This document shows, piece by piece, positions 1 to 10,013 of a DNA stretch of 64,000 nucleotides (position 1 is its first letter; every line of letters starts with the position of its first letter). The stretch is taken from NCBI RefSeq assembly GCF_900111895.1, contig NZ_FOKB01000004.1:186001-250000 (forward strand), read 5' to 3'. The DNA comes from Pseudomonas simiae. GTDB taxonomy: Bacteria; Pseudomonadota; Gammaproteobacteria; Pseudomonadales; Pseudomonadaceae. The notes under the pieces were generated by a model. It was not told where the DNA came from and made no database searches. It saw nothing but the letters and a program-made list of their open reading frames with translations. The translations under genes were made by a program, and so were the position numbers.

Positions 1-1433
1 AGGCACTGCAACAGCATCATTGGCAGGATGCACTGCGCTCATTCATTCTTGGTGTTGCAACAATGGCAAGGCTGGAGCGGCTGATGCGCACGCCAGCTCC
101 CAAAGCAGCTCCCCCTGTCTACAAAGAAGTGAACGAACGCGATTTGAGCCCCTCCGACACAGTCGTCGCGCCGACCGTCAAGGACATCGACGTGACCGAC
201 CCCAGGCGCACACGCCTGCAAACCTACGAAACCAGCCAAGTGGCGTTGATAGATTTGAAAAAACAGGCGGAAACCGGCCTCTACGCTGCTGCCGACGGCA
301 GGTCGCTCTACGGTGCCGTGGAGGGCAAGGTTTACTCGATCAAAAATAGCCCACAACTGAGGATCGCCGGCCTGTCCACCAACAGTGACGGCCCGCTGCT
401 ATCCCGTACCCCTCGGCAGCAACAGGTGCTGGCCCCGCATTATCACCCGCTGCAATACGGCCAAGCGATCACGCGGCTGGGTAATCATTATGTGACGCGT
501 TTGAACGCCTCGCTTGACATGAATATCGAAGCGACTGGCATGGATGAAATTCGCCGAATCTACCCGATCAAGGCCCAGCAGATTATCGAGGCCCTGGACA
601 TCGCACGCCTCTACGCATTGCGCGCGATGCATAACCTGGTTCAACTCCGACGCCTGACGCCAGGCACACGCCTTGATGACTTCCTGAAGCGGCTGTTTGA
701 CGTCAAAAACGTTGATGCTGGCCTCCTGAAGAAAGTGCATGATGCCATCACCCCGCTGTGCAAAGCCTTGGTAGACCCGGACCTCGACGGGTGGGACACC
801 TCACGTTTTGTGGTCGGGGCGAACAGAAATCCCTCGCAAAGGGTGATCGCGTTCACTGTCTCCGGCGACAGAAAAAACCAAGTGTTCTTTACCGAGCTGT
901 TTTTTGATCAACAACTCCGGCACAAGTACATCACTCTGTTGACCGAACCCTTCAACATTGACGGCCATGCGCGAGCGGCCACACTGATTCACGAGTTCGC
1001 CCATCTCTACGCGCGCGCCGAAGATATCACCTACATAGAGGCGCGTCGGCCCTTCGCGGACCTGATTGACACCACGAATCAAAGAGGCAGGTTCGAACAC
1101 ACACTGTTGCAAGCCTTTCAGCACAACGTTCTGTCACTGCGCACGCCGTTTAATCAGCTGTTCTCGCGTTGGTACCCTAGGTCCGGGAGCTCTGGCACCT
1201 CCGGCAACTCCGGTAATTGGGTCACCATGGACGCTTCCAACTCGGAAGATCTAGCCGCCAAGGCAATCCTGGAAACCACAGCCAGCACGAGCATTGATGA
1301 GGCACGTAGAGCATTTTTAGATACCGCATCAGCCGACAAACGCATTGACACGATTCTGCGCAACGCCGACTCCGTTGCCAGGCTTATTTGTGAAATGGGG
1401 CGCGCACTCGACCCTGAACAGGGTACGCGTTAA
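1..1433 (+). CDS. Toxin-like protein with aspzincin-type zinc site, 3' part only
   Basis: The reading frame is open to the left edge (from base 3), so the ATG at 63 is probably internal and this is the C-terminal part of a larger protein. Numbered from that ATG (456 residues), a segment around 55-125 resembles the end of the large DUF6543 'dermonecrotic toxin' proteins common in Pseudomonas. It is followed by a helical region and then H310-E-F-A-H314 with D321-x-x-Y324 shortly after. That arrangement, HExxH plus a nearby DxxY, is the signature of aspzincin (M35-type) zinc endopeptidases. A Ser/Gly-rich loop (about 371-384) and an acidic-helical tail follow. The family resemblance is from memory of the sequences; the zinc motif is directly visible. 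The substrate is unknown. The gene ends at 1433 and a convergent PepSY gene follows. Confidence 0.6.
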   Translation, partial: ALQQHHWQDALRSFILGVATMARLERLMRTPAPKAAPPVYKEVNERDLSPSDTVVAPTVKDIDVTDPRRTRLQTYETSQVALIDLKKQAETGLYAAADGRSLYGAVEGKVYSIKNSPQLRIAGLSTNSDGPLLSRTPRQQQVLAPHYHPLQYGQAITRLGNHYVTRLNASLDMNIEATGMDEIRRIYPIKAQQIIEALDIARLYALRAMHNLVQLRRLTPGTRLDDFLKRLFDVKNVDAGLLKKVHDAITPLCKALVDPDLDGWDTSRFVVGANRNPSQRVIAFTVSGDRKNQVFFTELFFDQQLRHKYITLLTEPFNIDGHARAATLIHEFAHLYARAEDITYIEARRPFADLIDTTNQRGRFEHTLLQAFQHNVLSLRTPFNQLFSRWYPRSGSSGTSGNSGNWVTMDASNSEDLAAKAILETTASTSIDEARRAFLDTASADKRIDTILRNADSVARLICEMGRALDPEQGTR

Positions 1434-1488
1434 ATGTTCCGGCGCCCCATTGGAGCTGGGAGCCCGAACGGGCTCCCGGCGGGCAGCG

Positions 1489-1758
1489 TCAGTCTTTCTG
1501 ATCGCGCAGAACATTGCCCGACGCGCCATCAATACGCGCTTCATAGACTGTGCCGTCGGACTTGCGCCCTTTGACTTCCCAATAGCCATTGTCATCGGCT
1601 TCGGCCGCGTAAACCTCGACATAACCGGCCTTGGTCTTGGCGACTTCAATAGCCTTTTCAATGGTAATCCAGCCCGCCCCCGGTTTATCCGCCAGGGCTG
1701 CGCCAGCACTGAGCAGTGCAGTGGTTGCGCACACAGCGACTAAGGTTTTCTTCAGCAT
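1489..1758 (-). CDS. Small secreted PepSY-domain protein
   Basis: An 89-residue protein with a clear signal peptide (about 23 residues, ending ALA-D) and one PepSY-like domain (about 30-88), built around the pattern ITIEKAIEVAK...GYWEVKGRKSDG...ARIDGASGNVL. PepSY domains are small periplasmic or extracytoplasmic modules thought to bind or inhibit proteases or metal-linked partners; nothing here indicates the specific partner. The start at 1758 is chosen because TGGAGAACGA, a good ribosome-binding site, precedes it and the signal peptide begins there; upstream in-frame codons add a non-hydrophobic leader. It stands alone, convergent with the toxin-like gene and divergent from the FecR gene. 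Confidence 0.85.
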   Translation of the reverse strand: MLKKTLVAVCATTALLSAGAALADKPGAGWITIEKAIEVAKTKAGYVEVYAAEADDNGYWEVKGRKSDGTVYEARIDGASGNVLRDQKD

Positions 1759-1879
1759 ATTCGTTCTCCATTGTGGGAATGTCCTGAATTTTTTAGGCGC
1801 TCTCAAACAAGAATAAGTTCCAATTGATGTGCAATCGCCATGACGGCTGTTCTCGCCACCGGCCTGCGGAGGTTAGAAT

Positions 1880-2896
1880 GTGGGAAATCAGGATGAGTCA
1901 ATGACCGAAAAGTCCCTTTCAGAAGCCGAATACGACGCCATCACCGACGCTGCCGCGCATTGGTGCATGCGCCTGCACGCGGTTGATTGCACCGCGAGTG
2001 AACGTCAGGCTTTTGAACAATGGCACGATGCCCACCCGCTGCATGCTTTCGAGTACGCGGCCATGCTGGAAATCTGGGACGTCGCCGACCACCTGCCACG
2101 CAATGAACCCACGACAACGGTGGTGCCCTTCAAGCCCCGTCGTCGCCTGCGCACCTATGCGGTAGCGGCCGCGATCTGTCTGGTCGCCCTGCCCCTGGCG
2201 GCCTTTACCGGCTGGGAAGCGGGATGGCTGCCCAGTTCCTATGAACGCTTTGATGCCACCCATGGCCTGCGCCAGGTGACGCTCGGGGATGGCAGCCAGG
2301 TGGAACTCAACCTGGGCACCCAATTGGTCTATAGCAATTACAAAGACCAGCGCCGCGTAACGCTGAAGAAAGGCGAAGCGTTCTTCAAGGTCAGTCATGA
2401 CACCGCGCATCCGTTTATCGTGCACGCCGGCGAAGGCCAGGTGCGGGTCACGGGCACTCAGTTCAACGTGTGGAAGTATGAAGACCAGGTGCGCGTGACG
2501 CTGCTCGAAGGCTCGGTGCAGATCTCCAGCGACAAAGTGCATGGCAGCGTGCCACTGACCCCCGGCATGCAGGCCAACTACCAACACGGCGATGCCACGC
2601 CGCGCGTAAGGACGATGAGTCCCAACGACACGGCGCTGGCCTGGCGCCAGGGCAAGCTGATCCTCGACAACCTGGCCCTGGCCGACGCGCTACCGCTGAT
2701 CAACCGCTACCTGAGCAAACCGGTGATGCTCGCCGACGCCAACACCGGCACGATCCGCATCGGCGGCATCTACAACATCAACGAGGTCAACAACCTCGTT
2801 CCCTCCCTGCCCAAGGTTCTGCCGGTCTACCTGACCCAGAACCAGGACGGCAACCCCGTACTCAATTCCATCCCGCGTAAAGCACCGAAAGGCTGA
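1880..2896 (+). CDS. FecR-family transmembrane anti-sigma regulator, without a sigma partner
   Basis: 338 residues from a GTG at 1880 behind GGAGG; an ATG at 1901 is an alternative. The order is that of FecR: an N-terminal cytoplasmic anti-sigma DUF4880 segment (about 16-66, with the typical AHWCMRLHA helix), a Pro/Arg linker, one membrane helix (about 92-111), a periplasmic FecR beta domain (about 125-215) and a C-terminal segment (about 255-330) that normally contacts the signalling domain of a TonB-dependent receptor. FecR proteins hold or license an ECF sigma factor encoded just upstream. Here the upstream gene is a divergent PepSY protein, and neither a sigma factor nor a transducer-type receptor adjoins it. 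The next gene downstream, 330 bases away on the same strand, is fapA. A role in fap control is inference from position only. Confidence 0.9.
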   Translation: MGNQDESMTEKSLSEAEYDAITDAAAHWCMRLHAVDCTASERQAFEQWHDAHPLHAFEYAAMLEIWDVADHLPRNEPTTTVVPFKPRRRLRTYAVAAAICLVALPLAAFTGWEAGWLPSSYERFDATHGLRQVTLGDGSQVELNLGTQLVYSNYKDQRRVTLKKGEAFFKVSHDTAHPFIVHAGEGQVRVTGTQFNVWKYEDQVRVTLLEGSVQISSDKVHGSVPLTPGMQANYQHGDATPRVRTMSPNDTALAWRQGKLILDNLALADALPLINRYLSKPVMLADANTGTIRIGGIYNINEVNNLVPSLPKVLPVYLTQNQDGNPVLNSIPRKAPKG

Positions 2897-3225
2897 GCCA
2901 TTGCCTACAGGCACAGGGTTCTGTGCGCGTGGAGTGTCCGTTTTTTTAACACACTGTCGGCCTGAATCGCCCGTGCGGAGCGGATTCATGGTTTTGTCAT
3001 GGACAGTGTTTCAACACTGATACAGCGGGATGAAACGTTTGTGCGATGACAGAAGTGCAAGGGTTCCACTTGGCGCTGTCTCACGGATGAAACAGCCGTG
3101 ACATCACTTTGCCCCACAAAAAACCTAACCCCATGAATAATCAAGACAAATAGAAAGCGGCACGGCTTCTGCTCTATCCCTTACAGCGCTGTTTAGGGTC
3201 AGCGCGAAGCATAAGGAAGACCGCC
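2897..3225 (+). promoter_or_regulatory. Intergenic leader between FecR gene and fapA
   Basis: A 329-base gap with no credible gene. It holds a GCACAG-GGTT-CTGTGC hairpin (2914-2929) with a run of seven T some 14 bases later (2941-2947), which could weakly end fecR transcription. A CAGTGTT-TC-AACACTG inverted repeat lies at 3004-3019, with a further ACACTGTC at about 2950, and the direct repeat GGATGAAAC occurs at 3028-3036 and 3085-3093. The promoter of fapA must lie here, but I see no strong sigma-70 or sigma-54 match. The best GG-N10-GC core (3061-3074) has poor flanks. fapA starts at 3226 behind AAGGAAGA. Confidence 0.5.
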
Positions 3226-3675
3226 GTGATCACACTCAATCAAGCGTCGCTGAACGTATTGCTGATCAGCTGTTTACTCAGTGCCGGCATCAGTGTTCCG
3301 AGCTTTGCGGGTGACGGCGTTATTGTGACGGGCCGCGACGTACAAGGGCACATGTACGGTCGACCTTCATTCGGCAAAGACCCCTACCCAACCACGGCTA
3401 ACGCAAATCCAAGCCGGGACATCATCAGCGCCACCGGCGAACTCAGTGATTCGGCGATTGGCGGCATCAGCAGCGGCTCAAGCATTGCCCGCTCGATTCA
3501 GTCCACCAGCAACCTGAACCACTTGACCGCCACCCAAAACGGCATGTCGACCCTGGGTGCCGGCTCGGCAGCCGGTCATGGTGCGGGCAGCAGCATGGGC
3601 GGGCAGATCAGCGACTCGATCCAGCGTGGCATGGCGCCCCTGAACAACATCGGCAGCATGATGGGGGGCAAATAA
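3226..3675 (+). CDS. fapA: FapA, functional amyloid operon protein
   Basis: 149 residues, first gene of a complete fap operon, starting with GTG behind AAGGAAGA. A signal peptide (about residues 1-28, ending SFA-G) is followed by a low-complexity Gly/Ser/Asn-rich mature region with a [12 protein letters not shown] stretch and a Met/Gly-rich C terminus. In Pseudomonas, FapA is a periplasmic or secreted accessory protein that affects the proportion of FapB and FapC in the fibre and may act as a chaperone; that comes from the literature on the family. The stop codon overlaps the fapB start (TAATG), so the two are translationally coupled. Confidence 0.9.
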   Translation: MITLNQASLNVLLISCLLSAGISVPSFAGDGVIVTGRDVQGHMYGRPSFGKDPYPTTANANPSRDIISATGELSDSAIGGISSGSSIARSIQSTSNLNHLTATQNGMSTLGAGSAAGHGAGSSMGGQISDSIQRGMAPLNNIGSMMGGK

Positions 3676-4226
3676 TGAACCGTTCGTTGCTCATTCTGGC
3701 CCTGCTGGGCAGCGCCGCGGCCATGGCCGACAACACTGCGGTGATCAACAACAGCGGCAAAGACTATGTCGGCAACGTGATGATCAATCAGGCGGCGGGC
3801 AACCAACAGCAATCGGCCAACAATCGCGCCGTAGCGCTCGGGGGCCAGGCCTCCACCCGCACTGTCCAGAATATGGATGGCAAGGTCGACTCCGCCCTGA
3901 GCGCCAAGGCGACGATCGAGGGCACTTCTTTTACCAATGGCAACGGCATGCTGGGCATCAACCAGTCGGCCGGGGCCAATAACCAATCAATCAATGCCGT
4001 GCGGATCAGCCTCAACCCTGGCCCGCAAAGCATCGACGACAGCGTCCTGTTGCAACAGAACACGACGACGCTGGCAACCGACTCAGGGCTCACCCCCACC
4101 ACTGGCAGCCGCCAGGTCGTGACAAGCGACCAGGCCTTCACCGGCAGCCGAGGAGTGATTCAGGTGAACCAGAGTGCCGGGGTGGGGAACCGAGTGGCTA
4201 ACACCTTGGGCATCACTATCAAGTAA
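3675..4226 (+). CDS. fapB: FapB, minor amyloid subunit / nucleator
   Basis: 183 residues with a short signal peptide (cleavage near A18). Three imperfect amyloid repeats are visible at about 33-54, 91-112 and 160-181, each carrying a pattern like GxxxINQSAGxxNQxxNxxxIxL, separated by Thr/Ser/Gln-rich linkers. These resemble the repeats of the major subunit FapC, and FapB is regarded as the minor fibre component that nucleates assembly. It overlaps fapA by one base and is followed by a 67-base gap before fapC, with AAGGAGAAA as a strong ribosome-binding site for that next gene. Confidence 0.92.
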   Translation: MNRSLLILALLGSAAAMADNTAVINNSGKDYVGNVMINQAAGNQQQSANNRAVALGGQASTRTVQNMDGKVDSALSAKATIEGTSFTNGNGMLGINQSAGANNQSINAVRISLNPGPQSIDDSVLLQQNTTTLATDSGLTPTTGSRQVVTSDQAFTGSRGVIQVNQSAGVGNRVANTLGITIK

Positions 4227-4293
4227 CAGCTTGGTAGCACACGTTAGACCGTACCAACACTTAACCAACTAATTAGAAGCAAGGAGAAACACC

Positions 4294-5031
4294 ATGAAAC
4301 CTCAAATGGCTCTGAAACCACTGGTTTTCGCTCTCGCCGCACTCATGGCTGCTGCTGCTCAAGCAAATGGCTGGCACCCTGCGCCTCAACCAACCGGTGT
4401 TGTTGCCTCTGTCGTCACAGACGTACAAAACAGCGCAGGCAACCGCTTCGACGACACCAACACCGAAAACAACGCCTCTGCCGATGATTCGGTTAATAGC
4501 AACAGCGGTAACACCGGTGTGAACGCTCAGGCTGGCAGTGGCAACCAGGCAGACAACTCTGGCGCCATCTCCAGTGCCAAAGGTGACTATGCAAGCGTGT
4601 TCGCCGTGGTCGATGTGAATCAAAACAGCGGTCTGAACAACTTCGTTAACAAAGGCACGCAAAACAATGCCTCCCTGGACAACTCGGTTAACGGCAACTC
4701 CGGTAACGTCGGTTACAACGGCCAAGCCGGTCAAGGCAACCAAGGTAAAAACAACCTGGCAATCACCACCGCTGATGGCAAAAACATCGCAGCGGCCGCC
4801 AACACCGAGCAAAACTCGCTCGCCAACAGCTACCTCAACACCGCTACTTCCGGGTATGGCCATTATGGCAAACCTCAGTACGTATCGAACAACTCCAGCC
4901 TCAACAACTCGGTTAACCGCAACTCCGGCAACACAGGTGTAAACCTGCAATCCGGTGCCGGCAACCAAGGCAGCAACAGCCTGTCGATCGGTCAAGGTTG
5001 CACCGTTTGCACCAGCGGCGTGCGCTTCTGA
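4294..5031 (+). CDS. fapC: FapC, major functional amyloid subunit
   Basis: 245 residues. The signal peptide covers about 1-24 (ending AQA-N). Three amyloid repeats of about 35 residues lie at 59-93, 124-158 and 199-233, each built on NNxSxxxSVNxNSGNxG and Q(A/S)GxGNQ; linkers of about 30 and 40 residues, rich in Asn, Ala and Ser, separate them. A C-terminal C236-T-V-C239 pair is the conserved CxxC of FapC. The length and three-repeat layout match P. fluorescens FapC. FapC is exported through FapF and polymerises into biofilm amyloid outside the cell. AAGGAGAAA before the ATG predicts heavy translation, and a strong terminator right after the stop supports it being the most abundant product of the operon. 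Confidence 0.96.
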   Translation: MKPQMALKPLVFALAALMAAAAQANGWHPAPQPTGVVASVVTDVQNSAGNRFDDTNTENNASADDSVNSNSGNTGVNAQAGSGNQADNSGAISSAKGDYASVFAVVDVNQNSGLNNFVNKGTQNNASLDNSVNGNSGNVGYNGQAGQGNQGKNNLAITTADGKNIAAAANTEQNSLANSYLNTATSGYGHYGKPQYVSNNSSLNNSVNRNSGNTGVNLQSGAGNQGSNSLSIGQGCTVCTSGVRF

Positions 5032-5038
5032 TCCAATC

Positions 5039-5067
5039 GGGCCTTGGCAACAAGGCCCTTTTTTATT
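5039..5067 (+). terminator. Intrinsic terminator inside the fap operon, after fapC
   Basis: GGGCCTTG (5039-5046), loop GCAA, CAAGGCCC (5051-5058) and then TTTTTTATT. This is a perfect 8-bp GC-rich stem with a U-tract, 8 bases after the fapC stop and 26 bases before the fapD start. It should end a good part of transcripts and so lower fapDEF relative to fapABC. Confidence 0.9.
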
Positions 5068-5092
5068 CCAGTGTCCAACAGGTCACACGATC

Positions 5093-5773
5093 ATGCGCCT
5101 CGCGACCCTTACCCTCCTGATGTTGCTCACCGGCCCAACCTGGGCAGGCACCATGGCGATCTCCGCCATGCCTGGCGGTGCAGTCATCTACAAGAAGGTC
5201 GAGAGTATCCGTGAACGCCGGTTCGCCAACCTGGTGGAACAGAAAACCGATTTCAGCTGCGGTGCTGCGGCACTCGCCACCATCCTGCGCCAGGGCTATT
5301 GGCTGGACGTAGACGAAGACCACGTCATCAAAGGCATGCTGGTCAATGCAGACCAGGACCTGGTACGTACCCAGGGTTTTTCCATGCTGGACATGAAGCG
5401 CTACCTCGAAAGCATCGGCATGCGTGCCCGGGGTTACAAGATCGGGCCAGAGACCCTGGTGACCGTGAAAATCCCTGTGGTGGTGCTGCTGGAGATTCGT
5501 GGCTACAAGCACTTCGTGGTGTTACAGCGCGCGGACAAGGACTGGGTCTATATCGGCGACCCGGTGCTGGGCCATAAACGCTATTCACACGACGACTTCG
5601 TCAAAGGCTGGAATGGCATTGTCTTCGCCATCCTGGGTGAAGGTTACGACAAGGCCAACGCCTTGCTCGACCCACCCACACCGCTGACCGCCAAAAACCA
5701 GATGAATGAGTTCAGGCCCGTAGGCGATGCAGAGCTGATGGATTTCGGTTTCATCCAGAGCGACTTCTTTTAA
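5093..5773 (+). CDS. fapD: FapD, C39-family cysteine peptidase
   Basis: 226 residues from the ATG at 5093, which starts a signal peptide (about 1-18, ending TWA-G); the open frame runs further upstream through fapC but without biological sense. A peptidase C39 double-glycine-type domain covers about 46-180, with catalytic C56 in DFSCGAAAL, H140 in YKHFVVL and D156 in IGDP, so the triad appears intact. FapD is the periplasmic protease of the fap system, needed for secretion of FapB and FapC. It lies downstream of the internal terminator, so it depends on readthrough or on its own weak promoter. fapE follows after 40 bases. Confidence 0.93.
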   Translation: MRLATLTLLMLLTGPTWAGTMAISAMPGGAVIYKKVESIRERRFANLVEQKTDFSCGAAALATILRQGYWLDVDEDHVIKGMLVNADQDLVRTQGFSMLDMKRYLESIGMRARGYKIGPETLVTVKIPVVVLLEIRGYKHFVVLQRADKDWVYIGDPVLGHKRYSHDDFVKGWNGIVFAILGEGYDKANALLDPPTPLTAKNQMNEFRPVGDAELMDFGFIQSDFF

Positions 5774-5813
5774 CAGAAGCGCAATAAGGGGCAGGACGCT
5801 CCAGGAGCAGCAG

Positions 5814-7909
<2,096 letters not shown>

Positions 7910-7966
7910 CTGAAACGACGGTATTCGCCAACAAGCTCGCGCCTACTACGGGTAGTCGAAACAAGG

Positions 7967-8004
7967 AAAAGCCCCGCAACGATAAGGGTCGTTGCGGGGC
8001 TTTT
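7967..8004. terminator. Bidirectional terminator between fapF and the sigma-54 activator
   Basis: AAAAGCCCCGCAACGA (7967-7982), a 6-base loop, then the exact complement ending in TTTT (7989-8004). The A-tract and T-tract make it work in both directions, suiting the convergent genes on either side. A degenerate REP-like palindrome precedes it at about 7927-7950. Confidence 0.92.
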
Positions 8005-8017
8005 CGGTTTACCCGCC

Positions 8018-9343
8018 CTAGCGGATCTGGTGTTTGTGCAGCAACCGGTAGAACGTGGGTCGGGAAACCCCCAGTACACGGGCCGCCACACTCAAGTTGT
8101 CACTGTGCCGGTTGAGCACGTCGCACAGCGCCTGACGTTCGGCGCGGTGCTTGTAGTCTTCCAGTGTAGCCATCGGCGGCGAAATTGCCTGTTGACCCTG
8201 CAATCCCAGATCAACGGCTTCTATCTGCCGTCCTTCGGCCAAGACCAGCCCACGGCGTACGCGATTGGCCAGCTCACGGACGTTGCCTGGCCAGGCGTGC
8301 TCACCCATTGCGACCAACGCATCGTCACTGAAACTGCGTGGGCGGCGGCCGGTTTCCTGGCTGTAGAAACGTGAAAAGTGGTTGGCCAACATCGCTATGT
8401 CGCCATGCCGTTCACGCAGAGGCGCGGTGACCACTTGCAGGACATTGAGCCGGTAGTACAAGTCTTCGCGGAAAGTACCCTTCTCTACGGCGGCTTCAAG
8501 GTCGACGTGAGTCGCCGCCAATACCCGCACGTCCACCGGAATCGGCTGGCTGCCCCCCACTCGCTCGATCTGTTTTTCCTGGAGAAAGCGCAGCAGGTTG
8601 GCCTGTAGCTCCATCGGCAGATCGCCGATTTCATCGAGAAACAGGGTGCCGCCGTTGGCCGCTTCAATCCGCCCGACCTTGCGCTGGTGTGCACCGGTAA
8701 ACGCGCCCTTCTCATGCCCAAACAATTCGGATTGGATCAAGTGTTCAGGGATCGCCCCGCAATTGATCGCCACAAATGGTTTGGCGTGACGTTGGGATTG
8801 GCGGTGCAGGGTCTTGGCGACCAGTTCTTTACCGGTGCCGCTGTCGCCACGGATCAATACCGGGGATTCGGTGGGCGCCAGTTTGGAGAGCAATTTGCGC
8901 AGTTCGCGGATCGGTCGACTGTCTCCCAGCAGTTCATGCTCGGGTTCATCCACCGCCGTGTAGCCCTTGCCACGCAGGCGTGCCATGCCGAACGCGCGGC
9001 CCAGGGTGACCTGTACGCGAGCCACATCGAACGGCAAGGTATGGAAATCGAAGAACCACTCGCAGACGAAGTCACCGACGTTCTGCAGGCGTAGCACGTC
9101 TTGGCTGAGCACCGCGATCCACTCGGTGCCGCTGCGGCTGATCAGTTCTTTGACCGCTTCAGGACGTTCCAGGTGATAGGGCTGCAGGCGCAACAGGCCG
9201 ACATCGCAAGACCGGTCACCGACCCCTTCCAAGGTGCAGCTGTCGACTTCCCACCCCGCCGCACGCAAACCGGGCAGCAGCCCGTGGCAGTCGTCACAGG
9301 GATCAACCACTAGCAATCGACGTTGAACGGGGGGTCCACCCAT
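8018..9343 (-). CDS. Sigma-54-dependent activator with degenerate receiver domain
   Basis: 441 residues. Residues 1-125 have the outline of a receiver domain, but I cannot place the usual phospho-acceptor Asp pocket, as in VpsR/FleQ-like activators that sense a ligand instead of phosphate. The AAA+ domain (about 138-370) has Walker A GDSGTGKE (166-173), the sigma-54 contact loop GAFTGA (213-218) and Walker B GGTLFLDEIGD (231-241). A Fis-type helix-turn-helix ends the protein (about 415-441). It is convergent with fapF, so a role in fap or biofilm control is plausible but inferred from position. AAGGAA lies upstream of the ATG. An AACATT-GTTA-AATGTT inverted repeat lies just upstream of the gene (9361-9376) and might be autoregulatory. 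Confidence 0.9.
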   Translation of the reverse strand: MGGPPVQRRLLVVDPCDDCHGLLPGLRAAGWEVDSCTLEGVGDRSCDVGLLRLQPYHLERPEAVKELISRSGTEWIAVLSQDVLRLQNVGDFVCEWFFDFHTLPFDVARVQVTLGRAFGMARLRGKGYTAVDEPEHELLGDSRPIRELRKLLSKLAPTESPVLIRGDSGTGKELVAKTLHRQSQRHAKPFVAINCGAIPEHLIQSELFGHEKGAFTGAHQRKVGRIEAANGGTLFLDEIGDLPMELQANLLRFLQEKQIERVGGSQPIPVDVRVLAATHVDLEAAVEKGTFREDLYYRLNVLQVVTAPLRERHGDIAMLANHFSRFYSQETGRRPRSFSDDALVAMGEHAWPGNVRELANRVRRGLVLAEGRQIEAVDLGLQGQQAISPPMATLEDYKHRAERQALCDVLNRHSDNLSVAARVLGVSRPTFYRLLHKHQIR

Positions 9344-9686
9344 GACTGTTCCTTGGCGTCAACATTGTTAAATGTTATTTAGAAACAATAGTTTGTGACG
9401 TCTGCCGCTTACCCTAGCAAGGTTTTGACGCTGGCCTTGTATCGTTTCGCTATAAGTCGGGGCAAAAAGCCATCAGCCGGTGTTCAGACTGAAAAAGTTA
9501 GGCGTCGACGAGACTTCCATTCAGCTTTCAAAACAGCCGCTTACATGACGTTAATCACTAAATATCGAAAATAGTTGCTTTAACATGTGACCCGTACCCC
9601 GCCATCGTGCATCAGTACAAGTAACCCGCCGCACGGTCAGCCCAACCGCCGGCACTCACTTGAATGGGCAATGAGAGAGAACCCAC
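9344..9686. promoter_or_regulatory. AT-richer divergent intergenic region
   Basis: A 343-base gap between two divergent genes with no credible coding sequence. It carries the inverted repeat AACATT-GTTA-AATGTT (9361-9376) and, overlapping it, ATTGTT...AACAAT arms. Promoters for both neighbours must lie here, but I cannot place them with confidence. Confidence 0.5.
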
Positions 9687-9947
9687 ATGAACGCCCCGCT
9701 CCGCATCAACGAAGCTCTTTTGATCGCAGACCGTGCCTTCCAGCCCTTTCAGTGCGTGGCCTGGCATGACGGCAATGGCGCCCTCAGCCTGAGCGTCATC
9801 GACCGAACCAATACCCGTATTGGTAGCAAACAACTGTCGTCGAGTGCTTATACCGACCCGGCACAACTTGAAGACTTGCTGTTGCAGGCCCGTGCCGAAC
9901 TCGATAAAAGTGGCTACCAGTTGCAATCGTGGGCAATGCCTAAGTAA
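9687..9947 (+). CDS. Small conserved cytoplasmic protein, DUF1652-like
   Basis: 86 residues, no signal peptide or membrane segment. The pattern (a hydrophobic N-terminal helix, FQPFQC, then two strands GALSLSVIDR and IGSKQL, then a helix LEDLLLQARAEL) resembles the small DUF1652 proteins frequent in pseudomonads; that match is from memory and moderate. Function unknown. GAGAGAGAA precedes the ATG. The gene is monocistronic, followed by a long perfect inverted repeat. Confidence 0.65.
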   Translation: MNAPLRINEALLIADRAFQPFQCVAWHDGNGALSLSVIDRTNTRIGSKQLSSSAYTDPAQLEDLLLQARAELDKSGYQLQSWAMPK

Positions 9948-9958
9948 TCCGCCACTGC

Positions 9959-9992
9959 AACTTGCGCTTATCGGTTTAGATCAGCGCAAGTT
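9959..9992. terminator. Perfect 10-bp inverted repeat between convergent genes
   Basis: AACTTGCGCT (9959-9968) and AGCGCAAGTT (9983-9992) flank a 14-base loop, 12 bases after the stop of the 86-residue gene and 22 bases before the end of the convergent HAD phosphatase gene. There is no T-tract on the plus strand, so if it terminates it does so weakly; a different structural role is possible. Confidence 0.5.
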
Positions 9993-10013
9993 CAGTGTTA
10001 AAACGCGCGACGC

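Noticed and set aside
3060..3075. Possible sigma-54 -24/-12 promoter before fapA
   Set aside because: Only the GG-N10-GC core matches; flanking positions differ from TGGCAC-N5-TTGCA, and 150 bases remain to the start codon. Another TTTGC stretch nearby has the wrong spacing.
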